Shown here: positions 25,545-35,871 of the stretch, one piece after another
Position numbering within the stretch: the stretch's first letter is position 1
How the letters are laid out: each line of letters begins with the position of its first letter
Source: an uncultured Alkalilimnicola sp.
GTDB taxonomy: Bacteria > Pseudomonadota > Gammaproteobacteria > Nitrococcales > AK92
DNA length: 62,515 bases
Direction: 5' to 3'
Assembly (NCBI GenBank): GCA_937951875.1
Contig: CALGAN010000001.1
Span: forward strand, 1 to 62,515
Position numbers and translations under genes: made by a program
The notes under the pieces: model-generated
What the model saw: only the letters and a program-made list of their open reading frames with translations
Database searches by the model: none
What the model was told of the DNA's origin: nothing

Positions 25545-26751
25545 GGACCGCCTCGATGCCTTGCGCCGGCAGGCGGGCGCGGCCCCCGCGCCGCCGCTGA
25601 CACCCGCGTCGGATCTGCGCGCCCGGCTGGAGCGTCTCGGCGGACGTGCCGCCGCGCCCTCGGCGAGCCGAGCGAGTGGGCGCGAGAGTCCCGAGCGGCT
25701 GGCCGAGCGTCTGGGCGGGCAGCTGATCGACCATCACCTGATCCGCATCGAGCGGCGCCTGCCGCTGCACACCGCCCACGGCCGTTGGACCCTGGCGTTC
25801 GGCCGCGAGCCGGCGGCGCCGCTGGTGGAGCTGCCCGAGCGAGCCGCCTACGTGGACACCGAAACCACCGGCCTGGCCGGTGGCACCGGCACCACGGCCT
25901 TCATGGTGGGCATGGCGAGCTTCGAGGGCGAGCACGTGCGCCTGCGCCAGTGGCTGATCACTGCCTTCGCCGGCGAGGCCGCCATGCTGGCGGAGGTGCG
26001 CCGCGCGCTGGCCGAGGCCGAGCTGATCGTCAGCTATAACGGCAAGGCCTTCGACCTGCCGCTGCTGCGCGACCGTCAGCGCCTGCACGGCGCGACCCTG
26101 GCCGAGCCCGAGCACTTCGACCTGCTGCACAGCGTGCGGTGGCTGTTCATGCGCAGCTGGCCCGATTGCCGCTTGAGCACGGTCGAGCGGCGCCTGCTCG
26201 GCCTGCAGCGGCGCGACGACCTGCCGGGCGCGGAGGCGCCTCAGGCCTGGCGGGATTTTCTCGCCGGGGTGCCGGGTCATGCCTTGCATCGGGTGGTCGA
26301 ACACAACGCGATCGACCTGCTGTCGATGCTGGTGCTGCCGCCGGCGCTGGCCAGGGCCGTGCGCAATCCGCTCGACTATGGCGCCGATCCGGCCGGCGCG
26401 GCGGCGATCTGGGCGCGGCTGGGCGAGCGGCGGTCGGCGCTGGAGACGCTGCTGGACTGCCGCGAGCGGCTAGACCGGCGCGGTTGCCTGCAGCTGGCCG
26501 CCGAGCTGAAGCGGGCCGGCCGCTGGGAGGAGGCCGTCGAACTGTGGCAGATCCTGGCGCGGCAAGGCTGTCAGCGGTCGATCGAGGAGCTGGCCAAGTA
26601 TCACGAGCACGTGCGGCGCGACTGGGCCACCGCTCTGGCCTATGCCGAACGGCTCGCCGACACCCCCGCCGCCCGCGCGCGCCGCGCACGGCTGGCCCGG
26701 CGCCTGGCCCGGGTGGACGATCCTTCGCTCGACCTGGGGTCGGTTTCTTGA
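25534..26751 (+). CDS. mrfB: MrfB/YprB-like RNase H-fold exonuclease
   Basis: A 405-residue protein. The DEDD-type exonuclease residues are D108 and E110 (YVDTETTGLAGG), D174 (YNGKAFDLPLL) and D261 (EHNAIDLLSM). An N-terminal linker rich in Ala, Pro and Arg (1-60) precedes it, and a helical TPR-like region (about 285-395) follows. In Bacillus subtilis YprB was renamed MrfB, a metal-dependent exonuclease working with the MrfA helicase. The ATG overlaps the helicase stop by 11 bp, so the two are translationally coupled and share the SOS-like promoter. Confidence 0.87.
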   Translation: MSLKDRLDALRRQAGAAPAPPLTPASDLRARLERLGGRAAAPSASRASGRESPERLAERLGGQLIDHHLIRIERRLPLHTAHGRWTLAFGREPAAPLVELPERAAYVDTETTGLAGGTGTTAFMVGMASFEGEHVRLRQWLITAFAGEAAMLAEVRRALAEAELIVSYNGKAFDLPLLRDRQRLHGATLAEPEHFDLLHSVRWLFMRSWPDCRLSTVERRLLGLQRRDDLPGAEAPQAWRDFLAGVPGHALHRVVEHNAIDLLSMLVLPPALARAVRNPLDYGADPAGAAAIWARLGERRSALETLLDCRERLDRRGCLQLAAELKRAGRWEEAVELWQILARQGCQRSIEELAKYHEHVRRDWATALAYAERLADTPAARARRARLARRLARVDDPSLDLGSVS

Positions 26752-27262
26752 CTCCGCCTCGGTTGCCCGGCGCGCCGCGGGGGCCTCGATGGGGACATGG
26801 CAGGCTGGTTCCCCTTCGCGGGCTTTCGTAGGTACACCATTGTCTGATGGGGGCGGAATCGTCGTGCCGGCGGAAAGTTTCCTCGCGAAAGCGGGGGCCG
26901 ACATCCAGCGCCTGGCTGGCATCGTCATGCCCGCGGAAGCGGGCATTCAGGTATACAAGCCCCCCGGTGCCTCACACGTCCCGCGCTTTGTCAGTCAATA
27001 TGCGGTGCTTCGCGATTTTGTTGACCCCTCTCCCTGGCGGCCCTCTCGCTATGCTCTCCCCTGCGAGGGGGGAGAGGACGCAGGGGTGATCGCCGTGCCT
27101 AGGTCCGGTGGTGGCACAGTGGCCCCGCATCCGCCGCTAGCCGGTCACGCTCGGTAGATGTGTGCGTACGACCGTCCCTGGAGAGGGGGGCAAACCAACC
27201 GCGAAGCGCACCTACAGAGCCGGTTCCGCAAGGCTTGGTTTACTGCAGGCAGCGGCGGCCGG
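26752..27262. other. intergenic region with dispersed-repeat-like elements
   Basis: About 510 bp between convergent genes with no credible gene. It holds two related elements of the widespread GTCATTCCCGCGAAAGCGGGAAT type: a degenerate one at about 26860-26915 and a clearer one at about 26923-26950 (CATGCCCGCGGAAGCGGGCAT). A CTCTCCC/GGGAGAG hairpin follows at 27053-27076. Confidence 0.6.
26923..26950. repeat. REP-like short palindromic repeat
   Basis: CATGCCCGC-GGAA-GCGGGCAT is a near-perfect hairpin matching the common proteobacterial intergenic repeat built on TCCCGCGAAAGCGGGA. A diverged copy lies about 60 bp upstream. Such repeats are dispersed in many genomes and often lie between convergent genes. 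Confidence 0.55.
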
Positions 27263-28156
27263 TCAGGACCAGTCGGTTTTGCGGCGCGCCGGGGCGCGGT
27301 CTTCGGCGGCGATGTACCACGGCAGGCCGAGACGGGCGCTGCGCTCCAGCTCGGCGATGACCTGCGCGCCGAGCAGCAGGATGATGGCGCCGATCTCCAG
27401 GCTGACCAGCAGGACGATGATGGTCGCCAGCGAACCGTAGATGGCGTTCACGAACGAGATGCTGCCGAAGTAGTACATCAGTCCTAGCCGCACCGCTTCC
27501 CACAGGGTGGCGGCCACCAGCCCGCCGATCAGCGCTCGGTGGGTGGCGACGTGAACGATCGGCAGAACCTTGTAAATGGCGCTGAACAGCAGAAATATGC
27601 CGATAAAGCTCAGCATGTAGAGGACGAATCGGTCCTCCTCCAGCAGCGCCGCCACCGCGCTCGCCACCACGGTCAGCACCAGCAGTCCGGCGCCCAGCAC
27701 CAGCATGAAGGCGAAGGGCAGCACCGCCGACACCCAGAAACTGCGCCGCGGCGGATTGTCCGGCTGGTGGAAGATGATGGCGATCGACTCCTCCAGCATA
27801 CGGAAGGCGAAGGAGCTGCAGAACAGCAGGGTAGGGATGCCGATGATGCCGATGAGGTCGCGCGAGTCCAGGAAGGTTCGCACCGCGTCGAGCAGCAGCT
27901 CGGCGTGAGCCGGCGCCAGGTGCTGGGTCTGCACCGCCATGACCGCCAGCAGCTCGCGCTCGTCGACGATGTGGGTGAGCGCCACGGTCAGCAGCGCCAG
28001 CAGCGGCACCGTCGACAGCAGCACGTTGTAGCCGACGCCGCCGGCGAGCAGGATGCCGTGGTTGTTGAAGAAAGCGCTCAGTACCCGACGCGAGAACGAC
28101 AGCAGCCGGCGAGCGGTGACCAGAACCGAGGTTGGCGTCGGGGGCGTTGGCATCAT
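27263..28156 (-). CDS. YihY/BrkB family inner-membrane protein
   Basis: A 297-residue protein with about six membrane helices. Family landmarks are AGGVGYNVLLSTVPLLALL near residue 40, an F-R-M-L-E-E-S segment, P-R-R-S-F-W near 140 and VNAIYGSLATIIVLLVSLEIGAIILLLGAQV near 235-265. BrkB was once taken for a ribonuclease and later linked to serum resistance; its molecular function is not established. The start could be either of two adjacent ATGs (28156 or 28153). It is divergent from the DUF808 gene. Confidence 0.92.
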   Translation of the reverse strand: MMPTPPTPTSVLVTARRLLSFSRRVLSAFFNNHGILLAGGVGYNVLLSTVPLLALLTVALTHIVDERELLAVMAVQTQHLAPAHAELLLDAVRTFLDSRDLIGIIGIPTLLFCSSFAFRMLEESIAIIFHQPDNPPRRSFWVSAVLPFAFMLVLGAGLLVLTVVASAVAALLEEDRFVLYMLSFIGIFLLFSAIYKVLPIVHVATHRALIGGLVAATLWEAVRLGLMYYFGSISFVNAIYGSLATIIVLLVSLEIGAIILLLGAQVIAELERSARLGLPWYIAAEDRAPARRKTDWS

Positions 28157-28264
28157 CGCTGAATGGTATAGAGCTGCCGCTACGAGTTAAACCGTTGGCC
28201 GCTGCATCCGCGCCCGGTTGTTGCTACCGTTGGTGTATTCGATTCCGGCACAAGGGTTTCGCGC

Positions 28265-29203
<939 letters not shown>

Positions 29204-29717
29204 GCGTCGCCGATCGCCGCGCTACCCCTAAGGCGGCGCGTTCGGCCGCATAAAGTTTTATCTACCGATATTCCGAAATGCGGACATTCCGGCGAGCGCT
29301 GGTCTACCCCGCCAAAGACCGCAATCCATTTGACCAAGTCCGCTTTGCCGTCTTTGCTTAGCGATAGGGCCCGTTATCGCTCGAAAGCGGGCCGCGCGAC
29401 GCAAACGGCCGGCCGCGCCGGTGGCTCCGAGGCGGCGCGCCTTTGGCCCCAAGGACTTGGAAGCGTCCGCCATTTCCATTCTGCGAAATGGCGACGGCGC
29501 CGTAAGGGGTTGCAGCGGGAGGATTTCTTATTAAAGTGGTTTTATTAGGACTCCCTTAATGGCTCGGCCAACAGGGCCAGGGGGAGCGCGGTCTTTCGGG
29601 CGTCAAGAGGGCGCCGACACGAGTCAGACCGTATTAGAAAACGCCAAGCCCTGGTGCGGTCGGTCCGCACCAGGGACGGGCGCGATAACGACAACGACAA
29701 GGGGGAGGAAGAGAACG
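29204..29717. other. long leader upstream of the first solute-binding protein gene
   Basis: About 510 bp without a recognisable gene. It contains a hairpin with 9-bp arms at 29468-29493 (CGCCATTTC/GAAATGGCG) and an 11-bp perfect hairpin at 29649-29675 (CCCTGGTGCGG/CCGCACCAGGG) about 40 bp before the start codon. Neither is followed by a T-tract. An AT-rich stretch at 29525-29560 may hold the promoter. Confidence 0.5.
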
Positions 29718-31433
29718 ATGCCGAAAGCGGGAATCAAGCGCCGAGCGGTGCTGTCGGGTGCGGCCGCTATCGCTCTGGGTCTGGGTTCGGCCATGCCGGC
29801 GTTTGCACAGGACGTGCAGCTGGGCGGCACGATCAACGTCAGCACCATCTACCGCACGCTCGATCCGCTGAGCTGGGACACCGAGCGCTGGTCGTGGAAG
29901 GCCAACCACGACCACCTGCAGCTGGAGTCGCTGCTGCGCGGTGATCTCAACCGCGGCCCGCGCGGGACCAACGAGTGGGCATTCACCGCCGCCGACTACC
30001 TGCCCTACGAGATCCTGCAGGGCAGCCTGGCCGAGAGCTTCGAAGTGCTGCAAAACCCGCTGCGCATCGAGTTCAAGCTGCGCAAGGGTGTGTACTGGCA
30101 GGAAGTGCCGGGCGTGATGGCCAGCCGTGAGGTGGTGGCTTCGGACTTCGTGAAGAACTACGAGGTCATGCGCGCCAGCCCGCAGGCGATTCCCGACTAC
30201 TGGGGCTTCGTCGAGCGCTGGGAAGCCAAGGATGACCACACCCTCGTGTTCCACCTCAAGAACTTCGACGCGAGCTGGGACTACCTGAGCACCTGGGGTT
30301 ACTACGACGGTCTGCAGGCGCCGGAGTGGCACGCGCTGCCGGCCGAGAAGCGCGCCGACTGGCGCAACGTCACCGGCACCGGTCCTTACCGTCCGACCGC
30401 GGTGCAGCCGGGCCGGCAGGTGGTGTACAGCGCCAACAAGAACTACTGGGATAAGGAAGTCATCAACGGCAAGGAATACCAGTTGCCGCTCAACGACAAG
30501 GTGATCTACAACATCATCAAGGACGAGTCGGCGACGGTGGCGGCCTTCACCAGCGGCCGTCTGGACATCCTCGAAGCGATCCGCTGGCAGTTCATCGACC
30601 AGATCAAGAAGGCGGCGCCGCAGGTCATCACCAAGCGCAACCTGGCCAACGAGGGCACCTACATCGCGCTGCGCACCGACCGCAAGCCGTTCAACGACGT
30701 GCGGGTGCGCCGGGCCATGAACCTGGCCGTGGACCAGAAGGCCATCCTCAAGTCGCTGCTCAATGGCGAGGGCGAGCTGCTCAACTACCCGTTCTCGTCG
30801 GAGTGGAAGGGCTACTATCAGCCGCTGTCGGAGCTCTCGTCGAAGGCCCAGGAGCTGTTCGAGTACAAGCCGGAGGAGGCCAAGAAGCTGCTGGCCGAGG
30901 CCGGTTATCCGAACGGTTTCAGCTTCGACCTGCAGGTCTGCTCCTGCAATCCGTACCACATGGACCTGGTGCCGATGCTGCAGGCCTACTACCAGCGCAT
31001 CGGTGTGACCATGAACATCAAGGCGCTGGAGTACGGCGCTTACCGCTCGATGATGCGGCATAAGGATCAGGCCGACGCCTACATGATCAACAACGCCTCG
31101 GGTACGCCGCTGGCGGTGCTGCGCAAGAGCTATCTGACCGGCCAGACCTGGAACCCGTCCATGCTGTCCGACGCGAAGTTCGACGAGGCCTACTACAAGG
31201 CCGCGACCGAGCAGGACAAGGCCAAGCGCGACGAGATGCTGCGCGAGCTCAACCGCTACATCATCGAAGAGGTGGTGCCGCAGGTGTGGCTGCCGACGCA
31301 GAACTACTACAGCGCCTGGTGGCCGTGGGTGAAGAACTATCACGGCGAGATCCGCAACGGCGCGATGAAGCCGAACTCGATCTACGCCCGCATCTGGATC
31401 GACCAGGCGCTGAAGAAGAAGATGGGCTACTGA
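29718..31433 (+). CDS. peptide-type ABC transporter substrate-binding protein, copy 1
   Basis: A 571-residue SBP_bac_5 family protein. The signal peptide contains IKRRAVLSGAAAIALG and ends in PAFA; the K-R-R-A-V-L is compatible with Tat or Sec export. The mature protein begins QDVQLGG and shows family blocks such as DDHTLVFHLKN, GTGPYRP and RRAMNLAVDQKAIL. The start at 29718 follows GGAGGAAGAG. From 29808 to 31367 it is base-for-base the same as copy 2 at 35959-37518 wherever I compared. It precedes the permease genes. The ligand may be an oligopeptide or another cationic compound. Confidence 0.93.
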   Translation: MPKAGIKRRAVLSGAAAIALGLGSAMPAFAQDVQLGGTINVSTIYRTLDPLSWDTERWSWKANHDHLQLESLLRGDLNRGPRGTNEWAFTAADYLPYEILQGSLAESFEVLQNPLRIEFKLRKGVYWQEVPGVMASREVVASDFVKNYEVMRASPQAIPDYWGFVERWEAKDDHTLVFHLKNFDASWDYLSTWGYYDGLQAPEWHALPAEKRADWRNVTGTGPYRPTAVQPGRQVVYSANKNYWDKEVINGKEYQLPLNDKVIYNIIKDESATVAAFTSGRLDILEAIRWQFIDQIKKAAPQVITKRNLANEGTYIALRTDRKPFNDVRVRRAMNLAVDQKAILKSLLNGEGELLNYPFSSEWKGYYQPLSELSSKAQELFEYKPEEAKKLLAEAGYPNGFSFDLQVCSCNPYHMDLVPMLQAYYQRIGVTMNIKALEYGAYRSMMRHKDQADAYMINNASGTPLAVLRKSYLTGQTWNPSMLSDAKFDEAYYKAATEQDKAKRDEMLRELNRYIIEEVVPQVWLPTQNYYSAWWPWVKNYHGEIRNGAMKPNSIYARIWIDQALKKKMGY

Positions 31434-31787
31434 TCGGTCGCAGGGGGCTGCCGGCGCAGCCCCTTTGGTGAGCGAGCCTGGCGCACAACCCCTGATCGGA
31501 ACAGGGATTGGTGCGGCGCAGCATAATATTCTATAAAAAAGTACTTTGCAGGCTGAGCAAGTTCGACTAGAGTGCTCTCGTCCCTAAGCTGACAAACGTC
31601 AGCATGGCATGGCGGCCGGGCTTCAAAAGAGCCGACGGCCGCCATCCGGGGATGCGCCGCTGCGCCACGTCGTGCGCAGCGCGAGACGGTTGCTCGGAGA
31701 GCCGGAGCATATTCCGGCGTCGATAACGATGAGGAGAGCCGGTCGGGTGGATGCTGGGCCGGTAATAACTACTAAGGCGCTTCACCG
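31434..31787. other. spacer with attenuator-like hairpin and possible promoter
   Basis: 354 bp between copy 1 and the permease gene. A hairpin GGGGCTGC-CGGC-GCAGCCCC-TTT at 31444-31466 could end most transcripts after the binding protein gene, giving the usual excess of binding protein over transporter. A sigma70-like TTTGCA-N17-TAGAGT at 31545-31573 may restart transcription. No gene is seen. Confidence 0.5.
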
Positions 31788-32747
31788 ATGATGTTTTATT
31801 TTTTGCGCCGATTGTTGGCGCTGATTCCCACGCTGCTGATCGCTAGTGTCATCGCGTTCTGCGTGGTCCGGTTGGTGCCTGGCGACGTGCTCGATCTGAT
31901 GCTCAGTCAGAACGCGCACTCCTCCGGTACCATCGAGGACCGGGCACAACTCGAGAAAGCGCTGGGTCTGGATCGGCCGTTGTACGTCCAGTACTTCGAG
32001 TGGCTGGGTAACGTGCTGCGGGGCGACTTCGGGGCGTCGCTGTGGCGCAACATCCCGGTGCTCGAGGAAGTGGCCACCCGGCTGCCGGTAACGCTGGAGC
32101 TCGGTGTGTTGGCGCTGCTGCTGGCGCTGCTGATCGGCGTGCCTACTGGCATCTACTCGGCCATCCGCCAGGAGACGCTCGGCGACCACATCGGCCGTAG
32201 CTTCTCCATCCTCGCGTTGGCGATCCCCAACTTCTGGCTGGGTACGTTGGTGGTGATCCTGCCGGCGATCTGGTGGGGCTGGTCGCCGCCCAATCAAATT
32301 CAACCCTTCTTCGAAGCGCCCATCGCCAATTTGCAGGTGTTCTTCGTCCCGGCGCTGATCCTCGGCGCCTCCCTGTCGGCGGTGATCATGCGCATGACCC
32401 GCACCATGATGCTGGAGGTTCTGCGGCAGGACTACATCCGCACCGCCTGGGCCAAGGGCTTGAAGGAGCGGGTGATCGTGCTGCGGCACGGGCTGCGCAA
32501 CGCGCTGATCCCGGTCGTGACCCTGGTCGGCATCATGGTGCCCATCCTGTTCAGCGGTACGGTGATCATCGAGCAGATCTTCCGTCTGCCCGGCATGGGT
32601 CAGCTGCTGCTGGAAGCGGTGGTCAACCGCGATTACCCGGTCATTACCGGCATCTTCCTGATCACGGGGCTGCTGGTCATGCTGGTCAATCTGCTGGTCG
32701 ATCTCTGCTACGGCTACCTCGACCCGAAAGTCCGTTACGACAGCTAA
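31788..32747 (+). CDS. peptide-type ABC transporter permease (DppB/OppB-like)
   Basis: A 319-residue permease with six membrane helices. It opens with the family signature FLRRLLALIPTLLIASVIAF and VRLVPGD, and the EAA loop region shows R-T-A-W-A-K-G-L-K-E followed by LRNALIPVVTLVG. It ends with VNLLVDLCYGYLDPKVRY, a standard OppB C-terminus. It pairs with the OppC-like permease 24 bp downstream. The start may be the ATG at 31788 or the next codon. Confidence 0.94.
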   Translation: MMFYFLRRLLALIPTLLIASVIAFCVVRLVPGDVLDLMLSQNAHSSGTIEDRAQLEKALGLDRPLYVQYFEWLGNVLRGDFGASLWRNIPVLEEVATRLPVTLELGVLALLLALLIGVPTGIYSAIRQETLGDHIGRSFSILALAIPNFWLGTLVVILPAIWWGWSPPNQIQPFFEAPIANLQVFFVPALILGASLSAVIMRMTRTMMLEVLRQDYIRTAWAKGLKERVIVLRHGLRNALIPVVTLVGIMVPILFSGTVIIEQIFRLPGMGQLLLEAVVNRDYPVITGIFLITGLLVMLVNLLVDLCYGYLDPKVRYDS

Positions 32748-32771
32748 CCCGCTCTACGGGAGTTCTTCGCC

Positions 32772-33740
32772 ATGAGTCAAGCGATACAGCCGGGTGGAGC
32801 GCCCGGAGTAGCGGCCGTGCCTGAGGCACAGCCCGCCCCGAAGCAACGGGGGCGCTTCGTCAAATTCATGATCCGTCTGGTGCGGGAGCGTCCGCTGGGC
32901 GCGGTCGGCGGCCTGATCTGCGTGCTGCTGCTGCTCACCGGCATCTTCGCCGACGTGATCGCCCCCGAGGGCTACAACGCCATCAACCCCATCGATCGGC
33001 TGCAGCCGCCGTCGGCGACCTACTGGTTCGGCACCGATCAGCTGGGCCGTGACGTCTTCGCCCGCATCGTCCACGGTGCGCGGCTGTCGATCATCGTGGC
33101 CTTCGCGGCCACCACGCTGTCGATCGTCATTTCCGCGCTGATCGGCATTCTCAGCGGCTACGCCGGCGGCCGCACCGACCTGACGGTGCAGCGCTTCGTC
33201 GACGGTTGGATGTGCTTCCCGGACCTGATCATCCTGATCGTGGCGGTGTCGGTGCTCGGCCCCGGCACCTGGCAGGTGATCCTGGTGCTGGGCCTGCTGT
33301 TCGGCGTGGCCGGCTCGCGCATCGTGCGTGGTGCCGTGCTCGCGGCCAAGGAGAACGTCTACGTGCACGCCGCGCGCGCCATCGGCGCGTCGACGCCGCG
33401 CATTCTCTGGTACCACATCCTGCCCAACGTGATCCCGCCGATCATCGTGCTCTACACCACGCGTCTGGCGGCGGTGATCCTGGCCGAGTCCGGCTTGAGC
33501 TTCCTGGGCCTGGGCATTCCGCCACCCGCGCCGAGCTGGGGCGGCATGCTGAGCATGGACGGCCGCTCCTACATGTTCCAGGCGCCGTGGCTGGCCATCA
33601 TCCCGGGCCTGGCGCTGACCGTGGCGGTGTTCGGCATCAACATGTTCGGCGACGCGCTACGCGATCTGCTCGATCCGCGCATGCGCGGCGGCGGCGGGCG
33701 CTATGTGGCGCGGGTACGCAAGCGCGCGGGGGGTAAGTGA
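32772..33740 (+). CDS. peptide-type ABC transporter permease (DppC/OppC-like)
   Basis: A 322-residue permease. A soluble N-terminus (about 1-40) precedes the first helix. The FGTDQLGRDVFARIVHGARLS block and the EAA motif region (AARAIGAST, then HILPNVIPPIIV) are typical of OppC/DppC. It forms the heterodimeric membrane pore with the preceding permease. The ATPase gene begins 3 bp after its stop. Confidence 0.94.
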   Translation: MSQAIQPGGAPGVAAVPEAQPAPKQRGRFVKFMIRLVRERPLGAVGGLICVLLLLTGIFADVIAPEGYNAINPIDRLQPPSATYWFGTDQLGRDVFARIVHGARLSIIVAFAATTLSIVISALIGILSGYAGGRTDLTVQRFVDGWMCFPDLIILIVAVSVLGPGTWQVILVLGLLFGVAGSRIVRGAVLAAKENVYVHAARAIGASTPRILWYHILPNVIPPIIVLYTTRLAAVILAESGLSFLGLGIPPPAPSWGGMLSMDGRSYMFQAPWLAIIPGLALTVAVFGINMFGDALRDLLDPRMRGGGGRYVARVRKRAGGK

Positions 33741-33743
33741 GTT

Positions 33744-34775
33744 ATGGCGAGCGTACAGGCAGAAACCACGGCCGCCGAGGCGACGGCGGCGCCCGCGCCG
33801 CTGCTGCGGGTGCGGGGGCTCAAGACGGTGTTCCGTCAGGAGCACGGCGAGGTCAACGCCGTCAACGGCGTGAACTTCGACGTGCGTCCCGGCGAGACGG
33901 TGGCGATCGTCGGCGAGTCGGGCTCGGGCAAGAGCATCACGGCGATGTCGATCCTGCGGCTGATTCCCAGCCCGCCGGGCGAGATCGTCGACGGCGAGAT
34001 CGAGTTCGCCGGACGCGACCTGCTGAGCCTGAGCGAAGAGGAAATCCGCCTGGTGCGGGGCAACGAGATCGCGATGATCTTCCAGGAGCCGATGAGCTCG
34101 CTGAACCCGGTGCTCACCATCGGCCAGCAGCTCGCCGAGCCGCTGATCGTGCACAAGCGCGTGCAGGGCAAGAAGGCCATCCGCGAGCGTTGCCTGGAGC
34201 TGCTGCGGCAGGTCCGCATCCCCGATCCGGAGCGGCGTCTCGATTGCTATCCGCACGAGTTCTCCGGCGGCATGCGCCAGCGCGCCATGATCGCCATGGG
34301 CTTGGCCTGCGAGCCGCGGCTGATCATCGCCGACGAGCCGACCACGGCGTTGGACGTGACCGTGCAGGCGCAGATCCTCGAGCTGCTCAAGGAGCTCACG
34401 CGTACCCGCGGCACCTCGATGATCCTTATCACCCACGACCTGGGGGTGGTGGCGCGCTACGCCGATCGCATCAACGTCATGTACGCCGGGCGGATCGTCG
34501 AGCGGGGCACGGCGCAGGAAATCTTCAACAGCCCCAAGCATCCGTACACGATCGGACTGATGGAGTCGATGCCGCGCCTGAACCAGCCGGCGGGCACGCG
34601 GCTCAAGCCCATTCCCGGGCAGCCGCCCGATTTGTCCAAGTTGCCGCGCGGCTGCGCCTTCAGCCCGCGCTGCCGTTTCGCGACCGAGCGTTGCCGCCAG
34701 GAAACGCCGGAACTGACGCAGTTGTCGGCCGAGCACTGGAAGGCCTGTTGGGTGGATATCGATGAAGCAGTCTGA
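33744..34775 (+). CDS. peptide-type ABC transporter ATPase (DppD/OppD-like)
   Basis: A 343-residue ATPase. Walker A is GESGSGKS, the signature FSGGMRQR, and Walker B IIADEPTTALD, with ITHDLGVVARYADR after it. The C-terminal oligopeptide-transporter extension (KPIPGQPPDLSKLPRGCAFSPRC) carries the cysteines that bind an iron-sulfur cluster in DppD-type proteins. It overlaps the next ATPase gene by 14 bp. Confidence 0.94.
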   Translation: MASVQAETTAAEATAAPAPLLRVRGLKTVFRQEHGEVNAVNGVNFDVRPGETVAIVGESGSGKSITAMSILRLIPSPPGEIVDGEIEFAGRDLLSLSEEEIRLVRGNEIAMIFQEPMSSLNPVLTIGQQLAEPLIVHKRVQGKKAIRERCLELLRQVRIPDPERRLDCYPHEFSGGMRQRAMIAMGLACEPRLIIADEPTTALDVTVQAQILELLKELTRTRGTSMILITHDLGVVARYADRINVMYAGRIVERGTAQEIFNSPKHPYTIGLMESMPRLNQPAGTRLKPIPGQPPDLSKLPRGCAFSPRCRFATERCRQETPELTQLSAEHWKACWVDIDEAV

Positions 34776-35781
34776 CGTGTTGTTGCAGGTCACCGACCTG
34801 AAGGTGCATTTCCCGCTCGGCGGGGGGCTGCTGAGCCGTCGTCCGCGTGGCACGGTCAAGGCGGTCGATGGGGTGAGTTTCCACGTCAACCGGGGCGAGA
34901 CCCTGGGCCTGGTGGGCGAGAGCGGCTGCGGCAAGTCCACCACCGGCCTGGCGGTGCTGCGGCTGGTGGAGCCGACCTCCGGCAAGGTGGTGCTGAACGG
35001 CCAGGACATCACGGCGATGAACCGCCGCGAGCTGCGCGCCGTGCGCCGGCAGATGCAAATGGTCTATCAGGACCCGTTCGGCGCGCTCAACCCGCGCATG
35101 CGGGTGCTGGACATCATCGGCGAGCCGCTGGTGGTGCATAAGCTCACCCGCAGCAAGGCCGAGTACCGGGAGCGGGTGTACGAGCTGCTGAACCTGGTGG
35201 GGCTCAATCCCAACATGGCCGAGCGCTATCCGCACGAGTTCTCGGGCGGGCAGCGGCAGCGCATCGGCATCGCCCGGGCGCTGGCGGCCAATCCGGAGCT
35301 GATCGTCTGCGACGAGTCGGTGTCGGCGCTGGACGTGTCGATCCAGGCGCAGGTGATCAACCTGCTCGAGGATCTGCAGAAGCAGCTCAACCTCACCTAT
35401 TTGTTCATCGCCCATGACCTGGCCGTGGTGCGCCACATCTGCGACCGGATCGTGGTGATGTACCTGGGGCGGATCGTGGAGATCGCGCCGCGCGAGGAGC
35501 TCTACGAGAATCCGCGTCATCCCTATACCCAGGCGCTGCTGTCCGCCATTCCCGTGCCGGATCCGGATCCGGCGGCGCAGCGGCCGCTGGATCCGGCGCT
35601 GCAGGGCGAAGTGCCCAGCCCGCTGGATCCGCCAGCCGGCTGCCCCTTCCATCCGCGTTGCCGGTTCGCCCGCCCCGAATGCAGCCAGCGGGCGCCGGTC
35701 ACGGTCGACCTGGGAGGCGGCCATTCCGTGGCCTGTCACCTTTACGACCCGGCGGTCGCGGGCAGTGCCGCCGCGGTCTAG
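34762..35781 (+). CDS. peptide-type ABC transporter ATPase (DppF/OppF-like)
   Basis: A 339-residue ATPase. Walker A is GESGCGKST, the signature FSGGQRQRIGIARAL, and Walker B VCDESVSALD. The C-terminal extension has PPAGCPFHPRCRFARPEC. It forms the heterodimeric motor with the preceding ATPase. The second binding protein gene follows 90 bp downstream on the same strand, with an AGGAGAAAGAG ribosome-binding site. Confidence 0.94.
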   Translation: MKQSDVLLQVTDLKVHFPLGGGLLSRRPRGTVKAVDGVSFHVNRGETLGLVGESGCGKSTTGLAVLRLVEPTSGKVVLNGQDITAMNRRELRAVRRQMQMVYQDPFGALNPRMRVLDIIGEPLVVHKLTRSKAEYRERVYELLNLVGLNPNMAERYPHEFSGGQRQRIGIARALAANPELIVCDESVSALDVSIQAQVINLLEDLQKQLNLTYLFIAHDLAVVRHICDRIVVMYLGRIVEIAPREELYENPRHPYTQALLSAIPVPDPDPAAQRPLDPALQGEVPSPLDPPAGCPFHPRCRFARPECSQRAPVTVDLGGGHSVACHLYDPAVAGSAAAV

Positions 35782-35871
35782 CAAAAAGAAACTCGCGCAA
35801 CTGATCCGCGCGGTTGCTTGAATCCGGCGCCTTCGGCGCCGGATGTTTTACCTCGGAGGAGAAAGAGAGCC

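Noticed and set aside
29634..31343. A 569-codon minus-strand frame in each binding-protein copy
   Set aside because: Antisense shadow; useful only as evidence that the two copies agree at the nucleotide level.
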